Notes under the pieces: model-generated
The model's input: only the letters and a program-made list of their open reading frames with translations
Told to the model about the DNA's origin: nothing
Database searches by the model: none
NCBI RefSeq assembly: GCF_009830285.1
Contig: NZ_WUQX01000001.1
Coordinates: forward strand, 3,348,501 to 3,412,500
Source: Sporofaciens musculi
GTDB taxonomy: Bacteria > Bacillota > Clostridia > Lachnospirales > Lachnospiraceae
Length of the DNA stretch: 64,000 nt
Direction of reading: 5' to 3'
Translations under genes and position numbers: made by a program
Part shown: positions 17,840 to 28,763 of the stretch, piece after piece
Position numbering within the stretch: position 1 is the stretch's first letter
Layout of the letters: each line of letters opens with the position of its first letter

Positions 17840-18534
17840 ACTTTTTCGACTCCTTTCTCCTTTAAAACCGCCGCTGCAGCGTCTATCGTGCTCCCTGTCG
17901 TATAAATATCGTCAATCAACAACACTGTAGACACTGGCTTGAAACACTTTTTCACTCTAAATGCATGTCTTAAATTCTTACTTCTCTCCTGATGACTGAG
18001 TTTCTTTTGCGGCTCTGTATAAAGTTTACGGACCAGACCTTTCTCATCCACAGGGATTCCAAGTCTTCTTCCAAGCTCACGGCAAAGGACTGCCGCCTGG
18101 TTATATCCTCTTTGCCTTCTGCGCTTTCTGTGAAGTGGGATTGGAATTATGAGGTCAGGGGTCCACCTTTTTATCATATGACCATAGCAGCGGATGAATT
18201 CCTCCACATAACAGACCCCGTATCTCCTTTGATTGTGGTACTTGAATTGATAGATAGATGTGCTGACAGGTTCTTTGTGCAGCCATAAACCATATCCCCT
18301 GTCATATGAATGTTTCATATGCATACAATCGTAGCAATATTCCTGTTCCCCATGATGGATTGGCTTACCGCACCCCATACATCTGGGTTCTTGTATCTTA
18401 AGAGCTTCTAGCTTCCCTCTGCATGCACTGCAAATCCCCTGGCTGCTAACCCTGGCGCAAAAAGGACATACCTCCGGCCACAGCCAGGCTGCGGCCCTGT
18501 CTGCTATTGCAGGAAACATTCTTTTATTTTTCAT
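17836..18534 (-). pseudogene. comF: ComF family phosphoribosyltransferase-like protein, 3' end lost to IS66
   Basis: 232 residues remain of about 243. Visible are the N-terminal zinc-ribbon cysteines (CPFCARVSSQGICSAC, CMGCGKPIHHGEQEYCYDC), YQFKYHNQRRYG, PIPLHRKRRRQRGYNQA and the PRPP loop LLIDDIYTTGSTI. ComF proteins support DNA uptake in competent bacteria and may act in fork restart. The IS66 element replaced the last strand with one valine codon and a stop; catalytic parts are intact, so activity may remain. The start overlaps the recD2 stop by 4 nt. Confidence 0.88.
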
Positions 18535-20741
18535 TGCATTTCTCGGATTCGTTCTGCAAGGCTTGTATTGCGTCTCTGCTCATTGGTATTGCGAATCATC
18601 TCCTGGAATACCTGGTCACTTCCAACCAGCGTCACGCAACGCCTCGCCCTTGTCACAGCCGTATACAAAAGATTCCTGTGATACAACTGTCTCGGCCCTG
18701 ACAGCAGTGGAATCACTACCGCAGGATATTCACTCCCCTGTGACTTATGTATGGTAATCGCATAGGCAAGCTCCAGCTCATCCAGCAAAGCATAGGGATA
18801 CTTCACCCTGCGCTGTTCATCGTACTCTACGGTTACCGTCTCCTCGTAAGTGTCAATCTGCCTGATGATTCCCATATCTCCGTTGAAAATCCCCATGCCT
18901 TTGTCAATGGTCATTCCATATTTGGTGGAAATCTCCCACTCCAACTGGTAATTATTCTTAATCTGCATCACCTTGTCCCCTTCACGGAACAGGCGGTCCC
19001 CAACCTCCTTCTCTGTCTTTCCCTTCTCCTTCGGATTCAGATATTCCTGCAAAATCCGATTCAGGCGGTCTACACCCAAAAGTCCCTTCCGCATAGGAGT
19101 TAGTACCTGGATATCATTCTGCTTCGCATCCACGTACTTAGGAAGTTTTTTTTGAATCAGCGTGATTACCACACTGATAATCACATTGGCATCCTGCCGT
19201 TTTAAAAAGAAGAAATCCTGGCTTTTATTGTCCAGAATCACTTCTTCTCCTCGATTAATCTTGTGTGCGTTGACAACGATATCACTCTCTCCCGCCTGAC
19301 GGAAAATCTTCGTCAGCATGACCACAGAAAAACACTCCGAAGCAATAATATCCTTAAGCACACTTCCCGGCCCTACGCTTGGAAGCTGGTTGCTGTCTCC
19401 CACCAGGATTAACCTGGTTCCCGGAACAATGGCCCGAAGGAGAGCCGACATCAGCGGTAGGTCCACCATAGAGACCTCGTCAATAATGATCACATCCGCC
19501 TCCAGCGGATTCTCCTCATTCCTCTGGAAGCCGCTGACACTGTCCTCCTCCGGATTCCCGTTGACTTCCAAAAGTCTGTGGATGGTCTGCGCCTCATATC
19601 CAGTAGCCTCTGTCATCCTCTTGGCCGCCCGTCCTGTTGGCGCCGCCAGCAAGAAATCCATCCCCTCACTGTCAAAAAAATGAAGCATGGCATTGATGGT
19701 GGTGGTCTTTCCTGTTCCGGGTCCTCCAGTCAGCACCATGACTCCTCTCCTCATCGCTTCTACCACCGCAGTTCTCTGCATCTCGTCCAGACACAGCCTT
19801 CCACGTTCTTCAATGGCATGAAGCCTGTCCTGAATCTGACTCTCCTTTGCCTGATAATCCACATCCAAATCATGCAGCATCCTCGCCACATTCATTTCCA
19901 TATAATAGTAACGGGACGGATAGATACGCACACCATCCGTTTCCTTCCTAATGACAATCTTCTTCTCGATTGCAAGATCCATCAAATATCTCTCAATATC
20001 CGTAAGCTCGACTCCTAAAAGCTCGCTCGCCCTCCTAAGAAGCACCTCCTGCTTTAGAAAAATATGCCCGTCATTTACACTCTGAAGCAGGGTATAAAAG
20101 ATACCGCTGCGAACGCGGAAATCCGAATCTGCATGCATCCCCACCTTTATTGCAATCTCATCCGCAGTCTTAAAGCCAACTCCCGGCACATGGTCAGCAA
20201 TCTGGTAAGGATTCTCCTCTATAACACGGTATACACTCTGCCCATAATGCTGATAAATCTTTGCGGACAATGTGGTAGAGATCCCGTATTTTTGGAGAAA
20301 TATCATCGCTTGCCGCATATCACGCTTTTCCTCCACCTGCGCCGAGATCTCCCGCGCCTTCCGCTCGCTGATGCCTTTAATCTCTGCCAGTCTCTCCGGC
20401 TCCTCTTCGATAATGCGGAACGTATCCTCCTTGAATTTCTTTACAATCCTGCCTGCCAGCGAAGCCCCCACGCCTTTGATGGACCCAGAACCCAGATACC
20501 GCTCAATGGATACCAGATCCTCCGGCTCACAAACCTCGGAAGACTCCACTTTAAACTGAAGACCATACAGCTTATGGGTAGTATACTCTCCCGTAAGCTT
20601 TAACAGCCCCCCTTCCTCCACATAATGAAACTTCCCTACACAGGTTATCTCTCCGTCGTCATTATTCAGATTAAATACCGTATATCCATTATCCTCGTTG
20701 CGGTATACGATATGCCCCACATATCCTTTTATACTGTCCAT
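18531..20741 (-). CDS. recD2: RecD2-type ATP-dependent DNA helicase
   Basis: A 736-residue SF1B helicase (5'-3') without RecBC partners in view. The N-terminal domain includes helix-hairpin-helix segments (SIKGVGASLAGRIV, ISERKAREISAQV), then motif I GGPGTGKTTT near residue 345, motif II IIDEVSMVD, VGDSNQLPSVGPG (motif III), and the C-terminal AYAITIHKSQGSEYP and YTAVTRARR. The size matches RecD2/YrrC, which acts in replication-fork repair. It shares one base with the mreB stop (TAATG) and overlaps comF downstream, so all three are co-transcribed. Confidence 0.95.
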   Translation of the reverse strand: MDSIKGYVGHIVYRNEDNGYTVFNLNNDDGEITCVGKFHYVEEGGLLKLTGEYTTHKLYGLQFKVESSEVCEPEDLVSIERYLGSGSIKGVGASLAGRIVKKFKEDTFRIIEEEPERLAEIKGISERKAREISAQVEEKRDMRQAMIFLQKYGISTTLSAKIYQHYGQSVYRVIEENPYQIADHVPGVGFKTADEIAIKVGMHADSDFRVRSGIFYTLLQSVNDGHIFLKQEVLLRRASELLGVELTDIERYLMDLAIEKKIVIRKETDGVRIYPSRYYYMEMNVARMLHDLDVDYQAKESQIQDRLHAIEERGRLCLDEMQRTAVVEAMRRGVMVLTGGPGTGKTTTINAMLHFFDSEGMDFLLAAPTGRAAKRMTEATGYEAQTIHRLLEVNGNPEEDSVSGFQRNEENPLEADVIIIDEVSMVDLPLMSALLRAIVPGTRLILVGDSNQLPSVGPGSVLKDIIASECFSVVMLTKIFRQAGESDIVVNAHKINRGEEVILDNKSQDFFFLKRQDANVIISVVITLIQKKLPKYVDAKQNDIQVLTPMRKGLLGVDRLNRILQEYLNPKEKGKTEKEVGDRLFREGDKVMQIKNNYQLEWEISTKYGMTIDKGMGIFNGDMGIIRQIDTYEETVTVEYDEQRRVKYPYALLDELELAYAITIHKSQGSEYPAVVIPLLSGPRQLYHRNLLYTAVTRARRCVTLVGSDQVFQEMIRNTNEQRRNTSLAERIREMQ

Positions 20742-21730
20742 TAAAATTCTCTTCGTCCGCTCACCAATTCCACAAACTGTCCGGTGCCAATGGCAACCAC
20801 TTTCATCGGATCCTCCGCCGTCATGGTATTGATTCCCGTCTTCTCCTCTATCAGTTCTTCCAGTCCCCTGAGCATGGAACCGCCTCCCGTCAGCATAATC
20901 CCTCGATCCAGGATATCAGCAGACAACTCAGGAGGCGTTCTCTCCAGTACGTTAATTACTTCCTCCACAATCTGACCCGTGGGCTCGCGCAGCGCTTCCT
21001 CCGTCTCCAGAGAAGTGACAGTCACCGTCTTAGGAAGTCCTGTCACCAGATTGCGGCCTCTCACCTCTAACTCCTCGTCCTCAATCAGAGGATAAGTCGT
21101 CCCAATCTTAATCTTAATGTCCTCTGCAGTCCGTTCTCCAATCAAGAGGTTATGCTTCTTACGCATATAACGGACAATGGCCTCGTCAAAATCATCGCCT
21201 GCAATCTTAATCGAAGAATTCACTACAGTGCCGCCTAAGGAAATCACGGCAATATCCGCTGTTCCTCCCCCTATATCAACAATCATATTGCCGCAGGGCT
21301 TGGAGATGTCAATTCCTGCCCCTATGGCTGCCGCCACAGGTTCTTCAATCAGGTTCACTTCTCTGGCCCCTGCCGCATAGGTTGCCTCTTCCACAGCCTT
21401 GCGCTCCACCTCGGTCACACCGCTGGGCACACAGATGCTGATTCTCGGCTTCTTAAAAGTACGCTTTCCCAAGGCCTTCTGTACAAAGTACTTGATCATC
21501 TTCTCTGTCACAGTATAATCTGAAATGACTCCCTGACGGAGTGGACGGACAGCCACAATATTCCCTGGCGTCCTCCCCAACATTAAACGTGCCTCCTCGC
21601 CAATAGCTTTTATCGCATTCGTATCCCTGTCATAAGCAACCACAGACGGCTCCTTCAGTATGACGCCTTTTCCCTTTACATAGACCAGGACGCTGGCAGT
21701 TCCCAAGTCAATTCCGATATCTACTGACAT
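20741..21730 (-). CDS. Rod shape-determining protein, MreB/Mbl family
   Basis: A 329-residue bacterial actin that organises lateral wall synthesis under the membrane. It shows phosphate-1 GIDLGTASVLVYV, ICVPSGVTEVERKAV, phosphate-2 MIVDIGGGTADIAVISLGG and the adenosine motif MLTGGGSMLRGLEELI. No mreC or mreD follows, so it is more likely the Mbl/MreBH type than the mreBCD gene. It is the first gene of mreB-recD2-comF; a 26-bp imperfect direct repeat lies in its upstream region. Confidence 0.93.
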   Translation of the reverse strand: MSVDIGIDLGTASVLVYVKGKGVILKEPSVVAYDRDTNAIKAIGEEARLMLGRTPGNIVAVRPLRQGVISDYTVTEKMIKYFVQKALGKRTFKKPRISICVPSGVTEVERKAVEEATYAAGAREVNLIEEPVAAAIGAGIDISKPCGNMIVDIGGGTADIAVISLGGTVVNSSIKIAGDDFDEAIVRYMRKKHNLLIGERTAEDIKIKIGTTYPLIEDEELEVRGRNLVTGLPKTVTVTSLETEEALREPTGQIVEEVINVLERTPPELSADILDRGIMLTGGGSMLRGLEELIEEKTGINTMTAEDPMKVVAIGTGQFVELVSGRREF

Positions 21731-21754
21731 CTTTCTTCCCCTTTCCCTATGCTA

Positions 21755-21820
21755 TCTATATGATTATCATTTGTTGACTTGACTCTTGCGCATCTCTATA
21801 TAATCATCATTCGTTGATTT
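21755..21820. repeat. Imperfect 26-bp direct repeat upstream of mreB
   Basis: Units at 21755-21780 and 21795-21820 (both begin TCTATAT) match at about 21 of 26 positions and are 40 bp apart. They lie 25-90 nt before the mreB start. Whether they are operators or a chance duplication is unknown. Confidence 0.45.
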
Positions 21821-21947
21821 CATTCTTTATGCACTATCTTGTGCTCAATCCATTATAATCAACTTTACAGAAAATGGAAACCCCCTTTTTCCTTAAATCT
21901 TTGTGAAACAAATGGGATTGTCCCATTTCCCCCATTGTTTGACAGCT

Positions 21948-22005
21948 TCTACTATTTTCTTTGCAATACTGGGACAAATTCAACTATTTTCTCTGCAATA
22001 CTGCA
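21948..22005. repeat. Tandem partial copy of the uvrA 3' end
   Basis: CTATTTTCTNTGCAATACTG occurs at the uvrA 3' end (from about 21984) and again 34 bp away outside the gene (about 21951), with one base changed. It looks like a small tandem duplication. Confidence 0.6.
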
Positions 22006-24830
22006 TGGATATATTTTCCTGTATATGAAATCGGATTCTGTGCCACCTCCTCCGGAGTTCCCTTGGCGATTACAGTACCGCCCCTGTCGCCTCCCTCTGG
22101 CCCAATGTCTATAATATAGTCTGCCGTCTTAATCACATCTAGGTTGTGCTCAATCACAATTACCGTATTCCCATCCGACGACAAACGGCGCAGGATCTCC
22201 GTCAGCTTGTGGACATCTGCAAAATGCAGCCCTGTTGTGGGCTCGTCCAGAATATAGATGGTCTTACCTGTACTCCGCTTGCTTAACTCCGTCGCAAGCT
22301 TAATCCTCTGTGCCTCGCCTCCTGACAAGGTTGTGGAGGGCTGCCCAAGCCGAATATAGGATAGTCCCACATCATAAAGCGTCTCCATCTTCCGCCGGAT
22401 ACTGGGTACATTTTCAAAGAAATGCAGCGCCTCCTCCACAGTCATATCGAGAACATCATAAATACTTTTCCCTTTATATTTTACCTCCAACGTCTCACGG
22501 TTATACCTCTTACCGCCGCAGACTTCACAAGGCACGTAGACATCCGGAAGAAAATGCATCTCAATCTTTAAGATTCCGTCACCGCTGCAGGCCTCACATC
22601 TGCCGCCCTTCACGTTGAAGCTGAATCTTCCCTTCTTATATCCTTTTGCCTTGGCATCCGCCGTAGCCGCAAAGAGATCACGAATCAAATCAAACACACC
22701 TGTATAGGTAGCAGGATTGGATCTGGGAGTACGTCCAATGGGAGACTGGTCAATATTGATTACCTTGTCAAGCCTGTCCATCCCCTCGACCTCATCATGC
22801 TTGCCCGGAAGGGTTCTGGCTCGGTTTAACTCTCTGGCAAGCCGCTTGTAGAGAATTTCGTTGACAAGAGAGCTCTTTCCTGATCCGGATACGCCCGTCA
22901 CACAGGTCATGACCCCAAGCGGAAACTCCACATCAATATTCTTCAGATTATTCTCCCGCGCCCCCAGCACCTTAAGCCATCCCAACGGCTTGGCCCGTTC
23001 CTTTGGTACAGGAATACGGATTTTGCCGCTTAGGTATGCACCGGTAACAGAAGCCTTGTTGCGCATAATCTCCTTTGCATTTCCCTTGGCTACCACCTCA
23101 CCGCCATGTTCTCCGGCTCCCGGCCCGATATCCACGATATAGTCTGCATCCATCATCGTATCCTCATCATGCTCTACCACAATGACAGAATTCCCCAAAT
23201 CCCGCAAATGCTTCAAAGTTCCCAGGAGTTTGTCATTATCCCTCTGATGAAGCCCGATACTCGGCTCATCCAGAATATAGGCAACCCCCACCAGTCCGGA
23301 GCCAATCTGCGTCGCCAGTCGGATTCGCTGTGCTTCGCCTCCCGACAAGCTTCCCGTTGCCCGTGCAAGGGTCAAATAATCAAGTCCTACATCCATTAAA
23401 AACTGAATCCGCGCCCGAATCTCTTTCAAAATCTGCCCGCCAATTAGCATCTGCTGTTTATTTAATTCTAACTGGTCCAAAAATTCCTGGAGACGCTCAA
23501 TAGACAGGGCCGTAAGTTCCGCAATATTCCGGTCTCCCACAGTGACCGCAAGAGCGCCCGGCTTTAATCTCTGACCTTTACACTCATGGCAGGGTGTAAT
23601 CCGCATAAACTCCTCATATTCCGCCTTGGAGTACTCGGAGGAAGTCTCCCTGTAACGTCTCTCTACGTTGCGCAGCAGCCCTTCAAAGGCCACGTCGTAG
23701 GCCCCTTCTCCCCGCTGTCCCCGATAATAGACTCTAACCTCCCTGCCGTCCGTACCATGAATCAGTACATCGTGAATCTTCTTAGGATAATCCTTAAAAG
23801 GTGTATCCAGGGAAAAATCATACTCTTTGCTAAGAGCCTCCAGAATCGCATAGGAAAAGCTCTTTTTATCGTTGCAGGACTGCCATCCCATAACTGTAAT
23901 AGCGCCCTCCATAATGCTTAAGTTCTTATTCGGAATAATCAGGTCCTCGTCAAATTCCATCTTATATCCCAAGCCAAAACATTCGGGACATGCTCCAAAC
24001 GGATTATTAAAGGAAAAGCTTCTCGGCTCAATCTCCTCGATGCTGATTCCACAGTCTGGACAGGAGAAGCTCTGGCTGAAATTAAAAGTCTCTCCATCAA
24101 TGACATCCACAGTCAGCAGGCCTTCTGCCAGCCCAAGAACCGTCTCAATAGAATCCGTCAGCCTTTTCTCGATTCCTTCCTTAATCATCAGACGGTCCAC
24201 AATAATATCAATATTGTGTTTGATGTTCTTGTCCAGAACAATCTCCTCCGACAGTTCATATAAATTACCGTCCACCCTGACACGGACATATCCGTTCTTC
24301 TTAGCCCGCTCAAAAAGCTTTACATGGGTTCCCTTTCTTCCCCGTACCACTGGCGCCAGCAGCTGAATCTTCGTCCTCTCTGGCAACTCCATAATCTGAT
24401 CCACCATCTGGTCTACCGTCTGCTTCTTAATCTCCTTCCCACATTTGGGGCAGTGTGGAATCCCGATACGGGCATAAAGCAGACGGAAATAATCATAGAT
24501 CTCCGTCACCGTACCCACCGTAGATCTTGGGTTACGGTTCGTGGATTTCTGGTCAATGGAGATTGCAGGAGACAACCCTTCAATGCTCTCAACATCTGGC
24601 TTCTCCATCTGCCCCAGGAACTGCCTGGCATAAGAAGACAGTGACTCCATATATCTTCTCTGCCCTTCAGCGTAAATGGTATCGAAAGCCAGAGAGGATT
24701 TCCCTGAGCCGCTTAATCCTGTCAGAACCACCAGCTCATCCCTTGGAATATCCAGATCAATATTCTTCAGATTGTGCTCATTGGCGCCTCTGATTCTGAT
24801 AAATTGTTTGCTATCCCTTTTCTTTGCCAT
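21984..24830 (-). CDS. uvrA: Excinuclease ABC subunit A
   Basis: The damage-recognition ATPase of nucleotide excision repair, 948 residues. Two ABC modules are visible: Walker [10 protein letters not shown] near residue 40 and GVSGSGKSS near 650, signatures [15 protein letters not shown] and [15 protein letters not shown], and Walker [10 protein letters not shown] and [12 protein letters not shown]. Zinc modules are CPKCG, CPDCG...CPECFG and CEACSGDG...CEVCGG. It follows uvrB by 22 nt. A partial copy of its last 20 or so bases lies just downstream (21948-21969). Confidence 0.97.
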   Translation of the reverse strand: MAKKRDSKQFIRIRGANEHNLKNIDLDIPRDELVVLTGLSGSGKSSLAFDTIYAEGQRRYMESLSSYARQFLGQMEKPDVESIEGLSPAISIDQKSTNRNPRSTVGTVTEIYDYFRLLYARIGIPHCPKCGKEIKKQTVDQMVDQIMELPERTKIQLLAPVVRGRKGTHVKLFERAKKNGYVRVRVDGNLYELSEEIVLDKNIKHNIDIIVDRLMIKEGIEKRLTDSIETVLGLAEGLLTVDVIDGETFNFSQSFSCPDCGISIEEIEPRSFSFNNPFGACPECFGLGYKMEFDEDLIIPNKNLSIMEGAITVMGWQSCNDKKSFSYAILEALSKEYDFSLDTPFKDYPKKIHDVLIHGTDGREVRVYYRGQRGEGAYDVAFEGLLRNVERRYRETSSEYSKAEYEEFMRITPCHECKGQRLKPGALAVTVGDRNIAELTALSIERLQEFLDQLELNKQQMLIGGQILKEIRARIQFLMDVGLDYLTLARATGSLSGGEAQRIRLATQIGSGLVGVAYILDEPSIGLHQRDNDKLLGTLKHLRDLGNSVIVVEHDEDTMMDADYIVDIGPGAGEHGGEVVAKGNAKEIMRNKASVTGAYLSGKIRIPVPKERAKPLGWLKVLGARENNLKNIDVEFPLGVMTCVTGVSGSGKSSLVNEILYKRLARELNRARTLPGKHDEVEGMDRLDKVINIDQSPIGRTPRSNPATYTGVFDLIRDLFAATADAKAKGYKKGRFSFNVKGGRCEACSGDGILKIEMHFLPDVYVPCEVCGGKRYNRETLEVKYKGKSIYDVLDMTVEEALHFFENVPSIRRKMETLYDVGLSYIRLGQPSTTLSGGEAQRIKLATELSKRSTGKTIYILDEPTTGLHFADVHKLTEILRRLSSDGNTVIVIEHNLDVIKTADYIIDIGPEGGDRGGTVIAKGTPEEVAQNPISYTGKYIHAVLQRK

Positions 24831-24852
24831 GTTTTATCCTTCCTAAATTTAT

Positions 24853-26910
24853 CTATAGATCATTTAACACTTTCTTCAACTCCACAAGCTTATCCCTTAA
24901 CTCTGCTGCTGCCTCGAAATTCAGCTCTGCCGCCGCCTTCTTCATCTGCTTCGTAATCTCCTGAATCAGCTTCTCCAACTCCTTCTGGCTCATAGACTCT
25001 GGATCCTTCTCCATCCGAAGCTCCTCTGCGGCAACCTTCTTCGACACGGCAATTAAGTCGCGGACACTCTTCTTGATCGTCTGTGGGGTAATGCCATGTT
25101 CTTCATTATACTTCATCTGAACCTTACGGCGTCTCTCAGTTTCCTCAATAGCCAGACGCATGGAATCCGTAATCGTATCGGCATACATAATTACATGTCC
25201 TTCTGCATTACGCGCCGCACGCCCGACGGTCTGAATCAGGGACGTCTCTGAACGTAAGAAGCCTTCCTTATCTGCATCCAGGATTGCCACAAGGGTAATC
25301 TCCGGTATGTCTAAGCCCTCCCGAAGAAGATTGATTCCCACCAGCACGTCAAAAACATCCAGCCGCATATCTCGAACAATCTCTGTTCTCTCCAGCGTAT
25401 CAATATCCGAATGGAGATAACGGACACGAATCCCCACCTCCCGCATATAGTCTGTAAGATCCTCTGCCATACGTTTTGTCAGTGTAGTAATCAGGACCTT
25501 ATTCTTATTGCCAATCTCTTTGTTCACTTCACCCACCAGATCATCTATCTGCCCTTCCACTGGCCGCACCTCAATCTCTGGGTCCAGAAGTCCTGTAGGA
25601 CGGATCACCTGCTCTGCTCGCAGCAATTCATGTTCATCCTCATAGGGTCCCGGAGTGGCAGAAACAAACATCACCTGGTCTATCTTACCTTCAAATTCTT
25701 CAAAGTTCAAGGGGCGGTTATCTTTTGCAGAAGGAAGACGAAAACCATATTCCACCAGGGTTGATTTCCTGGACTGGTCGCCGTGGTACATGCCTCCAAT
25801 CTGGGGCACTGTCTTATGGGATTCGTCAATCATCATAATAAAATCGTCTGGAAAATAATCGATTAGCGTGTGGGGCGGCTGCCCTGCCGCAAGTCCGGTT
25901 AAGTGTCGGGAGTAGTTCTCAATTCCTGAACAAAAGCCTGTCTCCCGCATCATCTCTATATCAAAATTCGTACGTTCAGCTATCCTCTGAGCCTCCAGAA
26001 GCTTCCCTTCGCTCTTAAAATACTTAACCTGCTCCTCTAACTCAACCTCAATCTCCTTAATCGCCCTGTCAAGGCTCTCCTTGGATACCACATAATGGGA
26101 CGCAGGGAAGATTGCTACATGGTTCAATTCATTCTTAATCTCTCCGGTCAAAATATCAATCTCTGTGATACGGTCTACTTCGTCACCGAAAAATTCGATT
26201 CGATATCCCAGACTCTCATAGATTGCTGGTATAATCTCCAATACGTCTCCGCGGACACGGAAGGTTCCCCGCTTAAAGTCCATCTCGTTGCGGTCGTACT
26301 GAATCTCGATTAACTTCTTGATTACCTCGTCCCGATCCTTGATCATTCCTGGGCGTAGGGAGATTACCATGTTCTGGTAATCTATAGGGGAACCAAGACC
26401 GTATATGCAGGATACGCTGGCTACGATGATTACATCCCGCCGTTCAGATAATGCCGCTGTGGCGGAGTGGCGGAGCTTGTCAATCTCATCGTTGATGGAT
26501 GAGTCCTTGGCAATGTAGGTGTCCGAGGAGGGTACGTAGGCTTCGGGTTGGTAGTAGTCGTAATAGGACACAAAATATTCCACTGCATTCTCAGGGAACA
26601 TCTCCTTGAATTCTCCGTATAGCTGCGCCGCAAGCGTTTTGTTGTGGGCGATGACCAGCGTCGGCTTCTGCAATTCCTGAATGACATTCGCCATCGTAAA
26701 TGTCTTACCGGAACCCGTAACCCCTAGTAAAGTCTGGAATTGATTGCCCTCCTTGAAGCCTTTGACCAGCTCGGCGATAGCCTGCGGCTGGTCGCCTGTG
26801 GGCTTGTAGGGGGCTTGTAATTTAAAAGCATGCCCGTCTTTTGGGCTGCTTTTATGAGCAAGTAGCTGACTATTGTCAGCGGATTGCGAATTTCCTCTCT
26901 TATCTGGCAT
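24853..26910 (-). CDS. uvrB: Excinuclease ABC subunit B
   Basis: The damage-verifying helicase-like subunit of excision repair, 685 residues. Motifs: Walker [10 protein letters not shown], the beta-hairpin [45 protein letters not shown] and QTVGRAARN; the C-terminal UVR domain ([14 protein letters not shown]) binds UvrC. The first 27 residues form a polar extension ahead of the usual start of the family. GGAGG lies 7 nt before the ATG. uvrB-uvrA form an operon; upstream lies an island boundary. Confidence 0.97.
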   Translation of the reverse strand: MPDKRGNSQSADNSQLLAHKSSPKDGHAFKLQAPYKPTGDQPQAIAELVKGFKEGNQFQTLLGVTGSGKTFTMANVIQELQKPTLVIAHNKTLAAQLYGEFKEMFPENAVEYFVSYYDYYQPEAYVPSSDTYIAKDSSINDEIDKLRHSATAALSERRDVIIVASVSCIYGLGSPIDYQNMVISLRPGMIKDRDEVIKKLIEIQYDRNEMDFKRGTFRVRGDVLEIIPAIYESLGYRIEFFGDEVDRITEIDILTGEIKNELNHVAIFPASHYVVSKESLDRAIKEIEVELEEQVKYFKSEGKLLEAQRIAERTNFDIEMMRETGFCSGIENYSRHLTGLAAGQPPHTLIDYFPDDFIMMIDESHKTVPQIGGMYHGDQSRKSTLVEYGFRLPSAKDNRPLNFEEFEGKIDQVMFVSATPGPYEDEHELLRAEQVIRPTGLLDPEIEVRPVEGQIDDLVGEVNKEIGNKNKVLITTLTKRMAEDLTDYMREVGIRVRYLHSDIDTLERTEIVRDMRLDVFDVLVGINLLREGLDIPEITLVAILDADKEGFLRSETSLIQTVGRAARNAEGHVIMYADTITDSMRLAIEETERRRKVQMKYNEEHGITPQTIKKSVRDLIAVSKKVAAEELRMEKDPESMSQKELEKLIQEITKQMKKAAAELNFEAAAELRDKLVELKKVLNDL

Positions 26911-27231
26911 ATGAAAACCTCCAATTTGTAACCGAAAAAAGTTTGCCTATTCGCCCGAAATTCGTGTAATTTGATTTTCGATTCGTGTAAAATAGGCTTG
27001 CAAAGCTGGCGAATAAGCGTTAAAATAGCAATTACACGAATGCAGGTCACAAAACCGTATTTTTGAAACGAAACAACACTGAATAACACCAACCAGTACA
27101 GATAGTATTATCCAGTCATTTGGTTTTTCATTATAACATATAAGTCAAAAAAAGTACAGACCAAAATCGAACTTTTGTTCTGTACTTTTTATATCTTTTT
27201 AATACGATTCGGTTATGCCAATATCTTAGTT
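26911..27231 (-). promoter_or_regulatory. uvrBA upstream region with promoter and LexA-like box
   Basis: This 321-bp gap has no gene. It holds a TATAAT read toward uvrB (27130-27135) and a hairpin of perfect 12-bp arms (27149-27160 and 27179-27190) that ends the integrase gene on the other side. The right half of the hairpin contains GAAC-N4-GTTC (27169-27180), close to the Firmicutes LexA box CGAACRNRYGTTYG. Excision repair genes are common SOS targets. The box lies about 45 nt upstream of the -10. The island attachment site is probably also here, but I could not define it. Confidence 0.45.
27149..27190 (-). terminator. Hairpin terminator after integrase A
   Basis: Perfect 12-bp arms AAAAAGTACAGA and TCTGTACTTTTT, with an inner CAAAA/TTTTG stem. 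A/T-rich ends allow termination in either direction. It is 41 nt beyond the integrase stop. Confidence 0.7.
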
Positions 27232-28405
27232 TCATGCAAGAAATTCACTAATTTGTTCTATATAATTATCTTCTGAAAAATCTGTGCCGCTTTCACTTTC
27301 TTCTTTTGGGATTACTTCATCAATAAATGGCTGGAGATCGTCTAAGCAGTCCTCAATGATTTCGGCAGTGTCTCCATAAACATCTATGGTGATAATTTCT
27401 TTCGCATGTCCCATGAGCTGCGATACCGCTTTAGGATTGAAATTATTCTTTAATAAGATAGTACAAAAAGTGCTTCTCAAATCATGCCACCTTATATCAG
27501 GCAGTCCATTGTCCTCCAACAGCTTCTTATAATGCCTCCAGTGAAAATCCTTGCTTCTCGGACGTCCATAAGTGGAACAGCAGATATAATCCAAATCCTG
27601 AAATGTGTCTGACCTCCTTCTGCGGTTCTTCTCATACACTTTTCTTTCTTCCAGAATGGCTTCAAACACATAATCCGGTATGGGTATGGTTCGGTAGCTG
27701 GACGGCGTTTTCAATCCGATTTCCTGCTTTGTAAACGTCTTAGCCGGGAATTCCTCGGCGGTCGTGTTTGGTTTCTTGCCTAACTGCCGCTGTACCTTTA
27801 ATGTCCGGTTGATATAATCTATATCCGAATATTTTACCCCATTGATTTCACACCGCCTCAATCCCAACAGCACTGCAAAAAGTACCTGCATATGGATTGG
27901 CGTTTCCCTGCTCTCTTCAATGAGCGTTAAAACCTGCTCCATATTCAGCGTCTTTTGTGTATCAATGTTCCGGGTGTGATAGGCTTTCTTTTCTACCTGC
28001 TTTGGCAAAGCAACATCAATCGTCGGATTTATGGAAATGATCTTCTTATTCACAGCATACTGCATGGACGTATTCATCACCGTTTTTACCAGCCTTGCAA
28101 TAGAAGCCGAAGCAGCCGCTTCTTCATAATAAAGGCTCTGGATATGGCTCCGTTTGATCTCTGTCATTCTGATGTTTCCCATCGCTGGAATCACATGGTT
28201 ATTCACAATATTGGAATAGGTTTCGTAGGAGCCGCTTGTAATGCGTGGACGCATTTCTTTTTCAATCCAGAACAGCATAAAGTCTTTCACTTTTACACTT
28301 GTATATACCACATATGTGCCTGAATATAATTCACCCAGCGTCTTGTCCCTGTCCGTGTTCGCCGCTTTCTTTGTAGCAAATCCGGATTTCTGCTGTGGTA
28401 TTTTT
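27232..28405 (-). pseudogene. Tyrosine recombinase A, C-terminal part (interrupted by IS3 copy 1)
   Basis: Most of a Tn916-type integrase. It includes the core-binding SAM-like domain (MLFWIEKEMRPRITSGSYETY) and the catalytic domain with Arg in LLGLRRCEIN, HDLR, GHAKEI and the Tyr in TIDVYGD. The frame continues upstream past 28311 to the insertion point as SGFATKKAANTDRDKTLGELYSG. Joining 29884-29682 to 28405-27232 gives 1377 nt, an uninterrupted 458-residue recombinase, so the IS3 insertion is the only lesion. Confidence 0.88.
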
Positions 28406-28484
28406 TGGTGTTAGTATATAAGTGTGGACAGGAAAAGTTGAACAACCTATACTATCAAGTGAAAAAGCAAAGGAGATGTTTTAC

Positions 28485-28763
28485 ATGGCGAAAAACCAGA
28501 AATCTTACACTCCGGAATTCAAGCAGCAGATCGTGGATCTGTATAATGCCGGAGGAACCTCGTATCCGCAACTGGAGCGTGAATATGGCGTAAATCGAAG
28601 CACACTCAGCAACTGGGTAAAACAGCTCTCCCCCATCAAAGTATCCGGGGAGGAGACGGTCACCCTTAAGGAGTATAAGGCTCTCCAGAAAGAAATCCAA
28701 CGCCTTAAGATTGAGAATGAAATATTAAAAAAAGCGACCGCCTTATTCGCGAAAGAACTATAG
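28485..28763 (+). CDS. IS3 copy 1 OrfA (HTH protein)
   Basis: A 92-residue protein with an N-terminal HTH (TPEFKQQIVDLYNAGGTSYPQLEREYGVNRSTLSNWVKQ) and a C-terminal leucine-zipper helix (LKEYKALQKEIQRLKIENEILKKA trimmed here in description). AAAGGAGAT precedes the ATG. Near its end, seven A residues then G (28727-28733) form a slippery site that would shift ribosomes into OrfB to make the OrfAB transposase. Confidence 0.9.
   Translation: MAKNQKSYTPEFKQQIVDLYNAGGTSYPQLEREYGVNRSTLSNWVKQLSPIKVSGEETVTLKEYKALQKEIQRLKIENEILKKATALFAKEL

Noticed and set aside
26724..27092. 122-codon open frame on the minus strand
   Set aside because: It overlaps the uvrB start in another frame and has no ribosome site.
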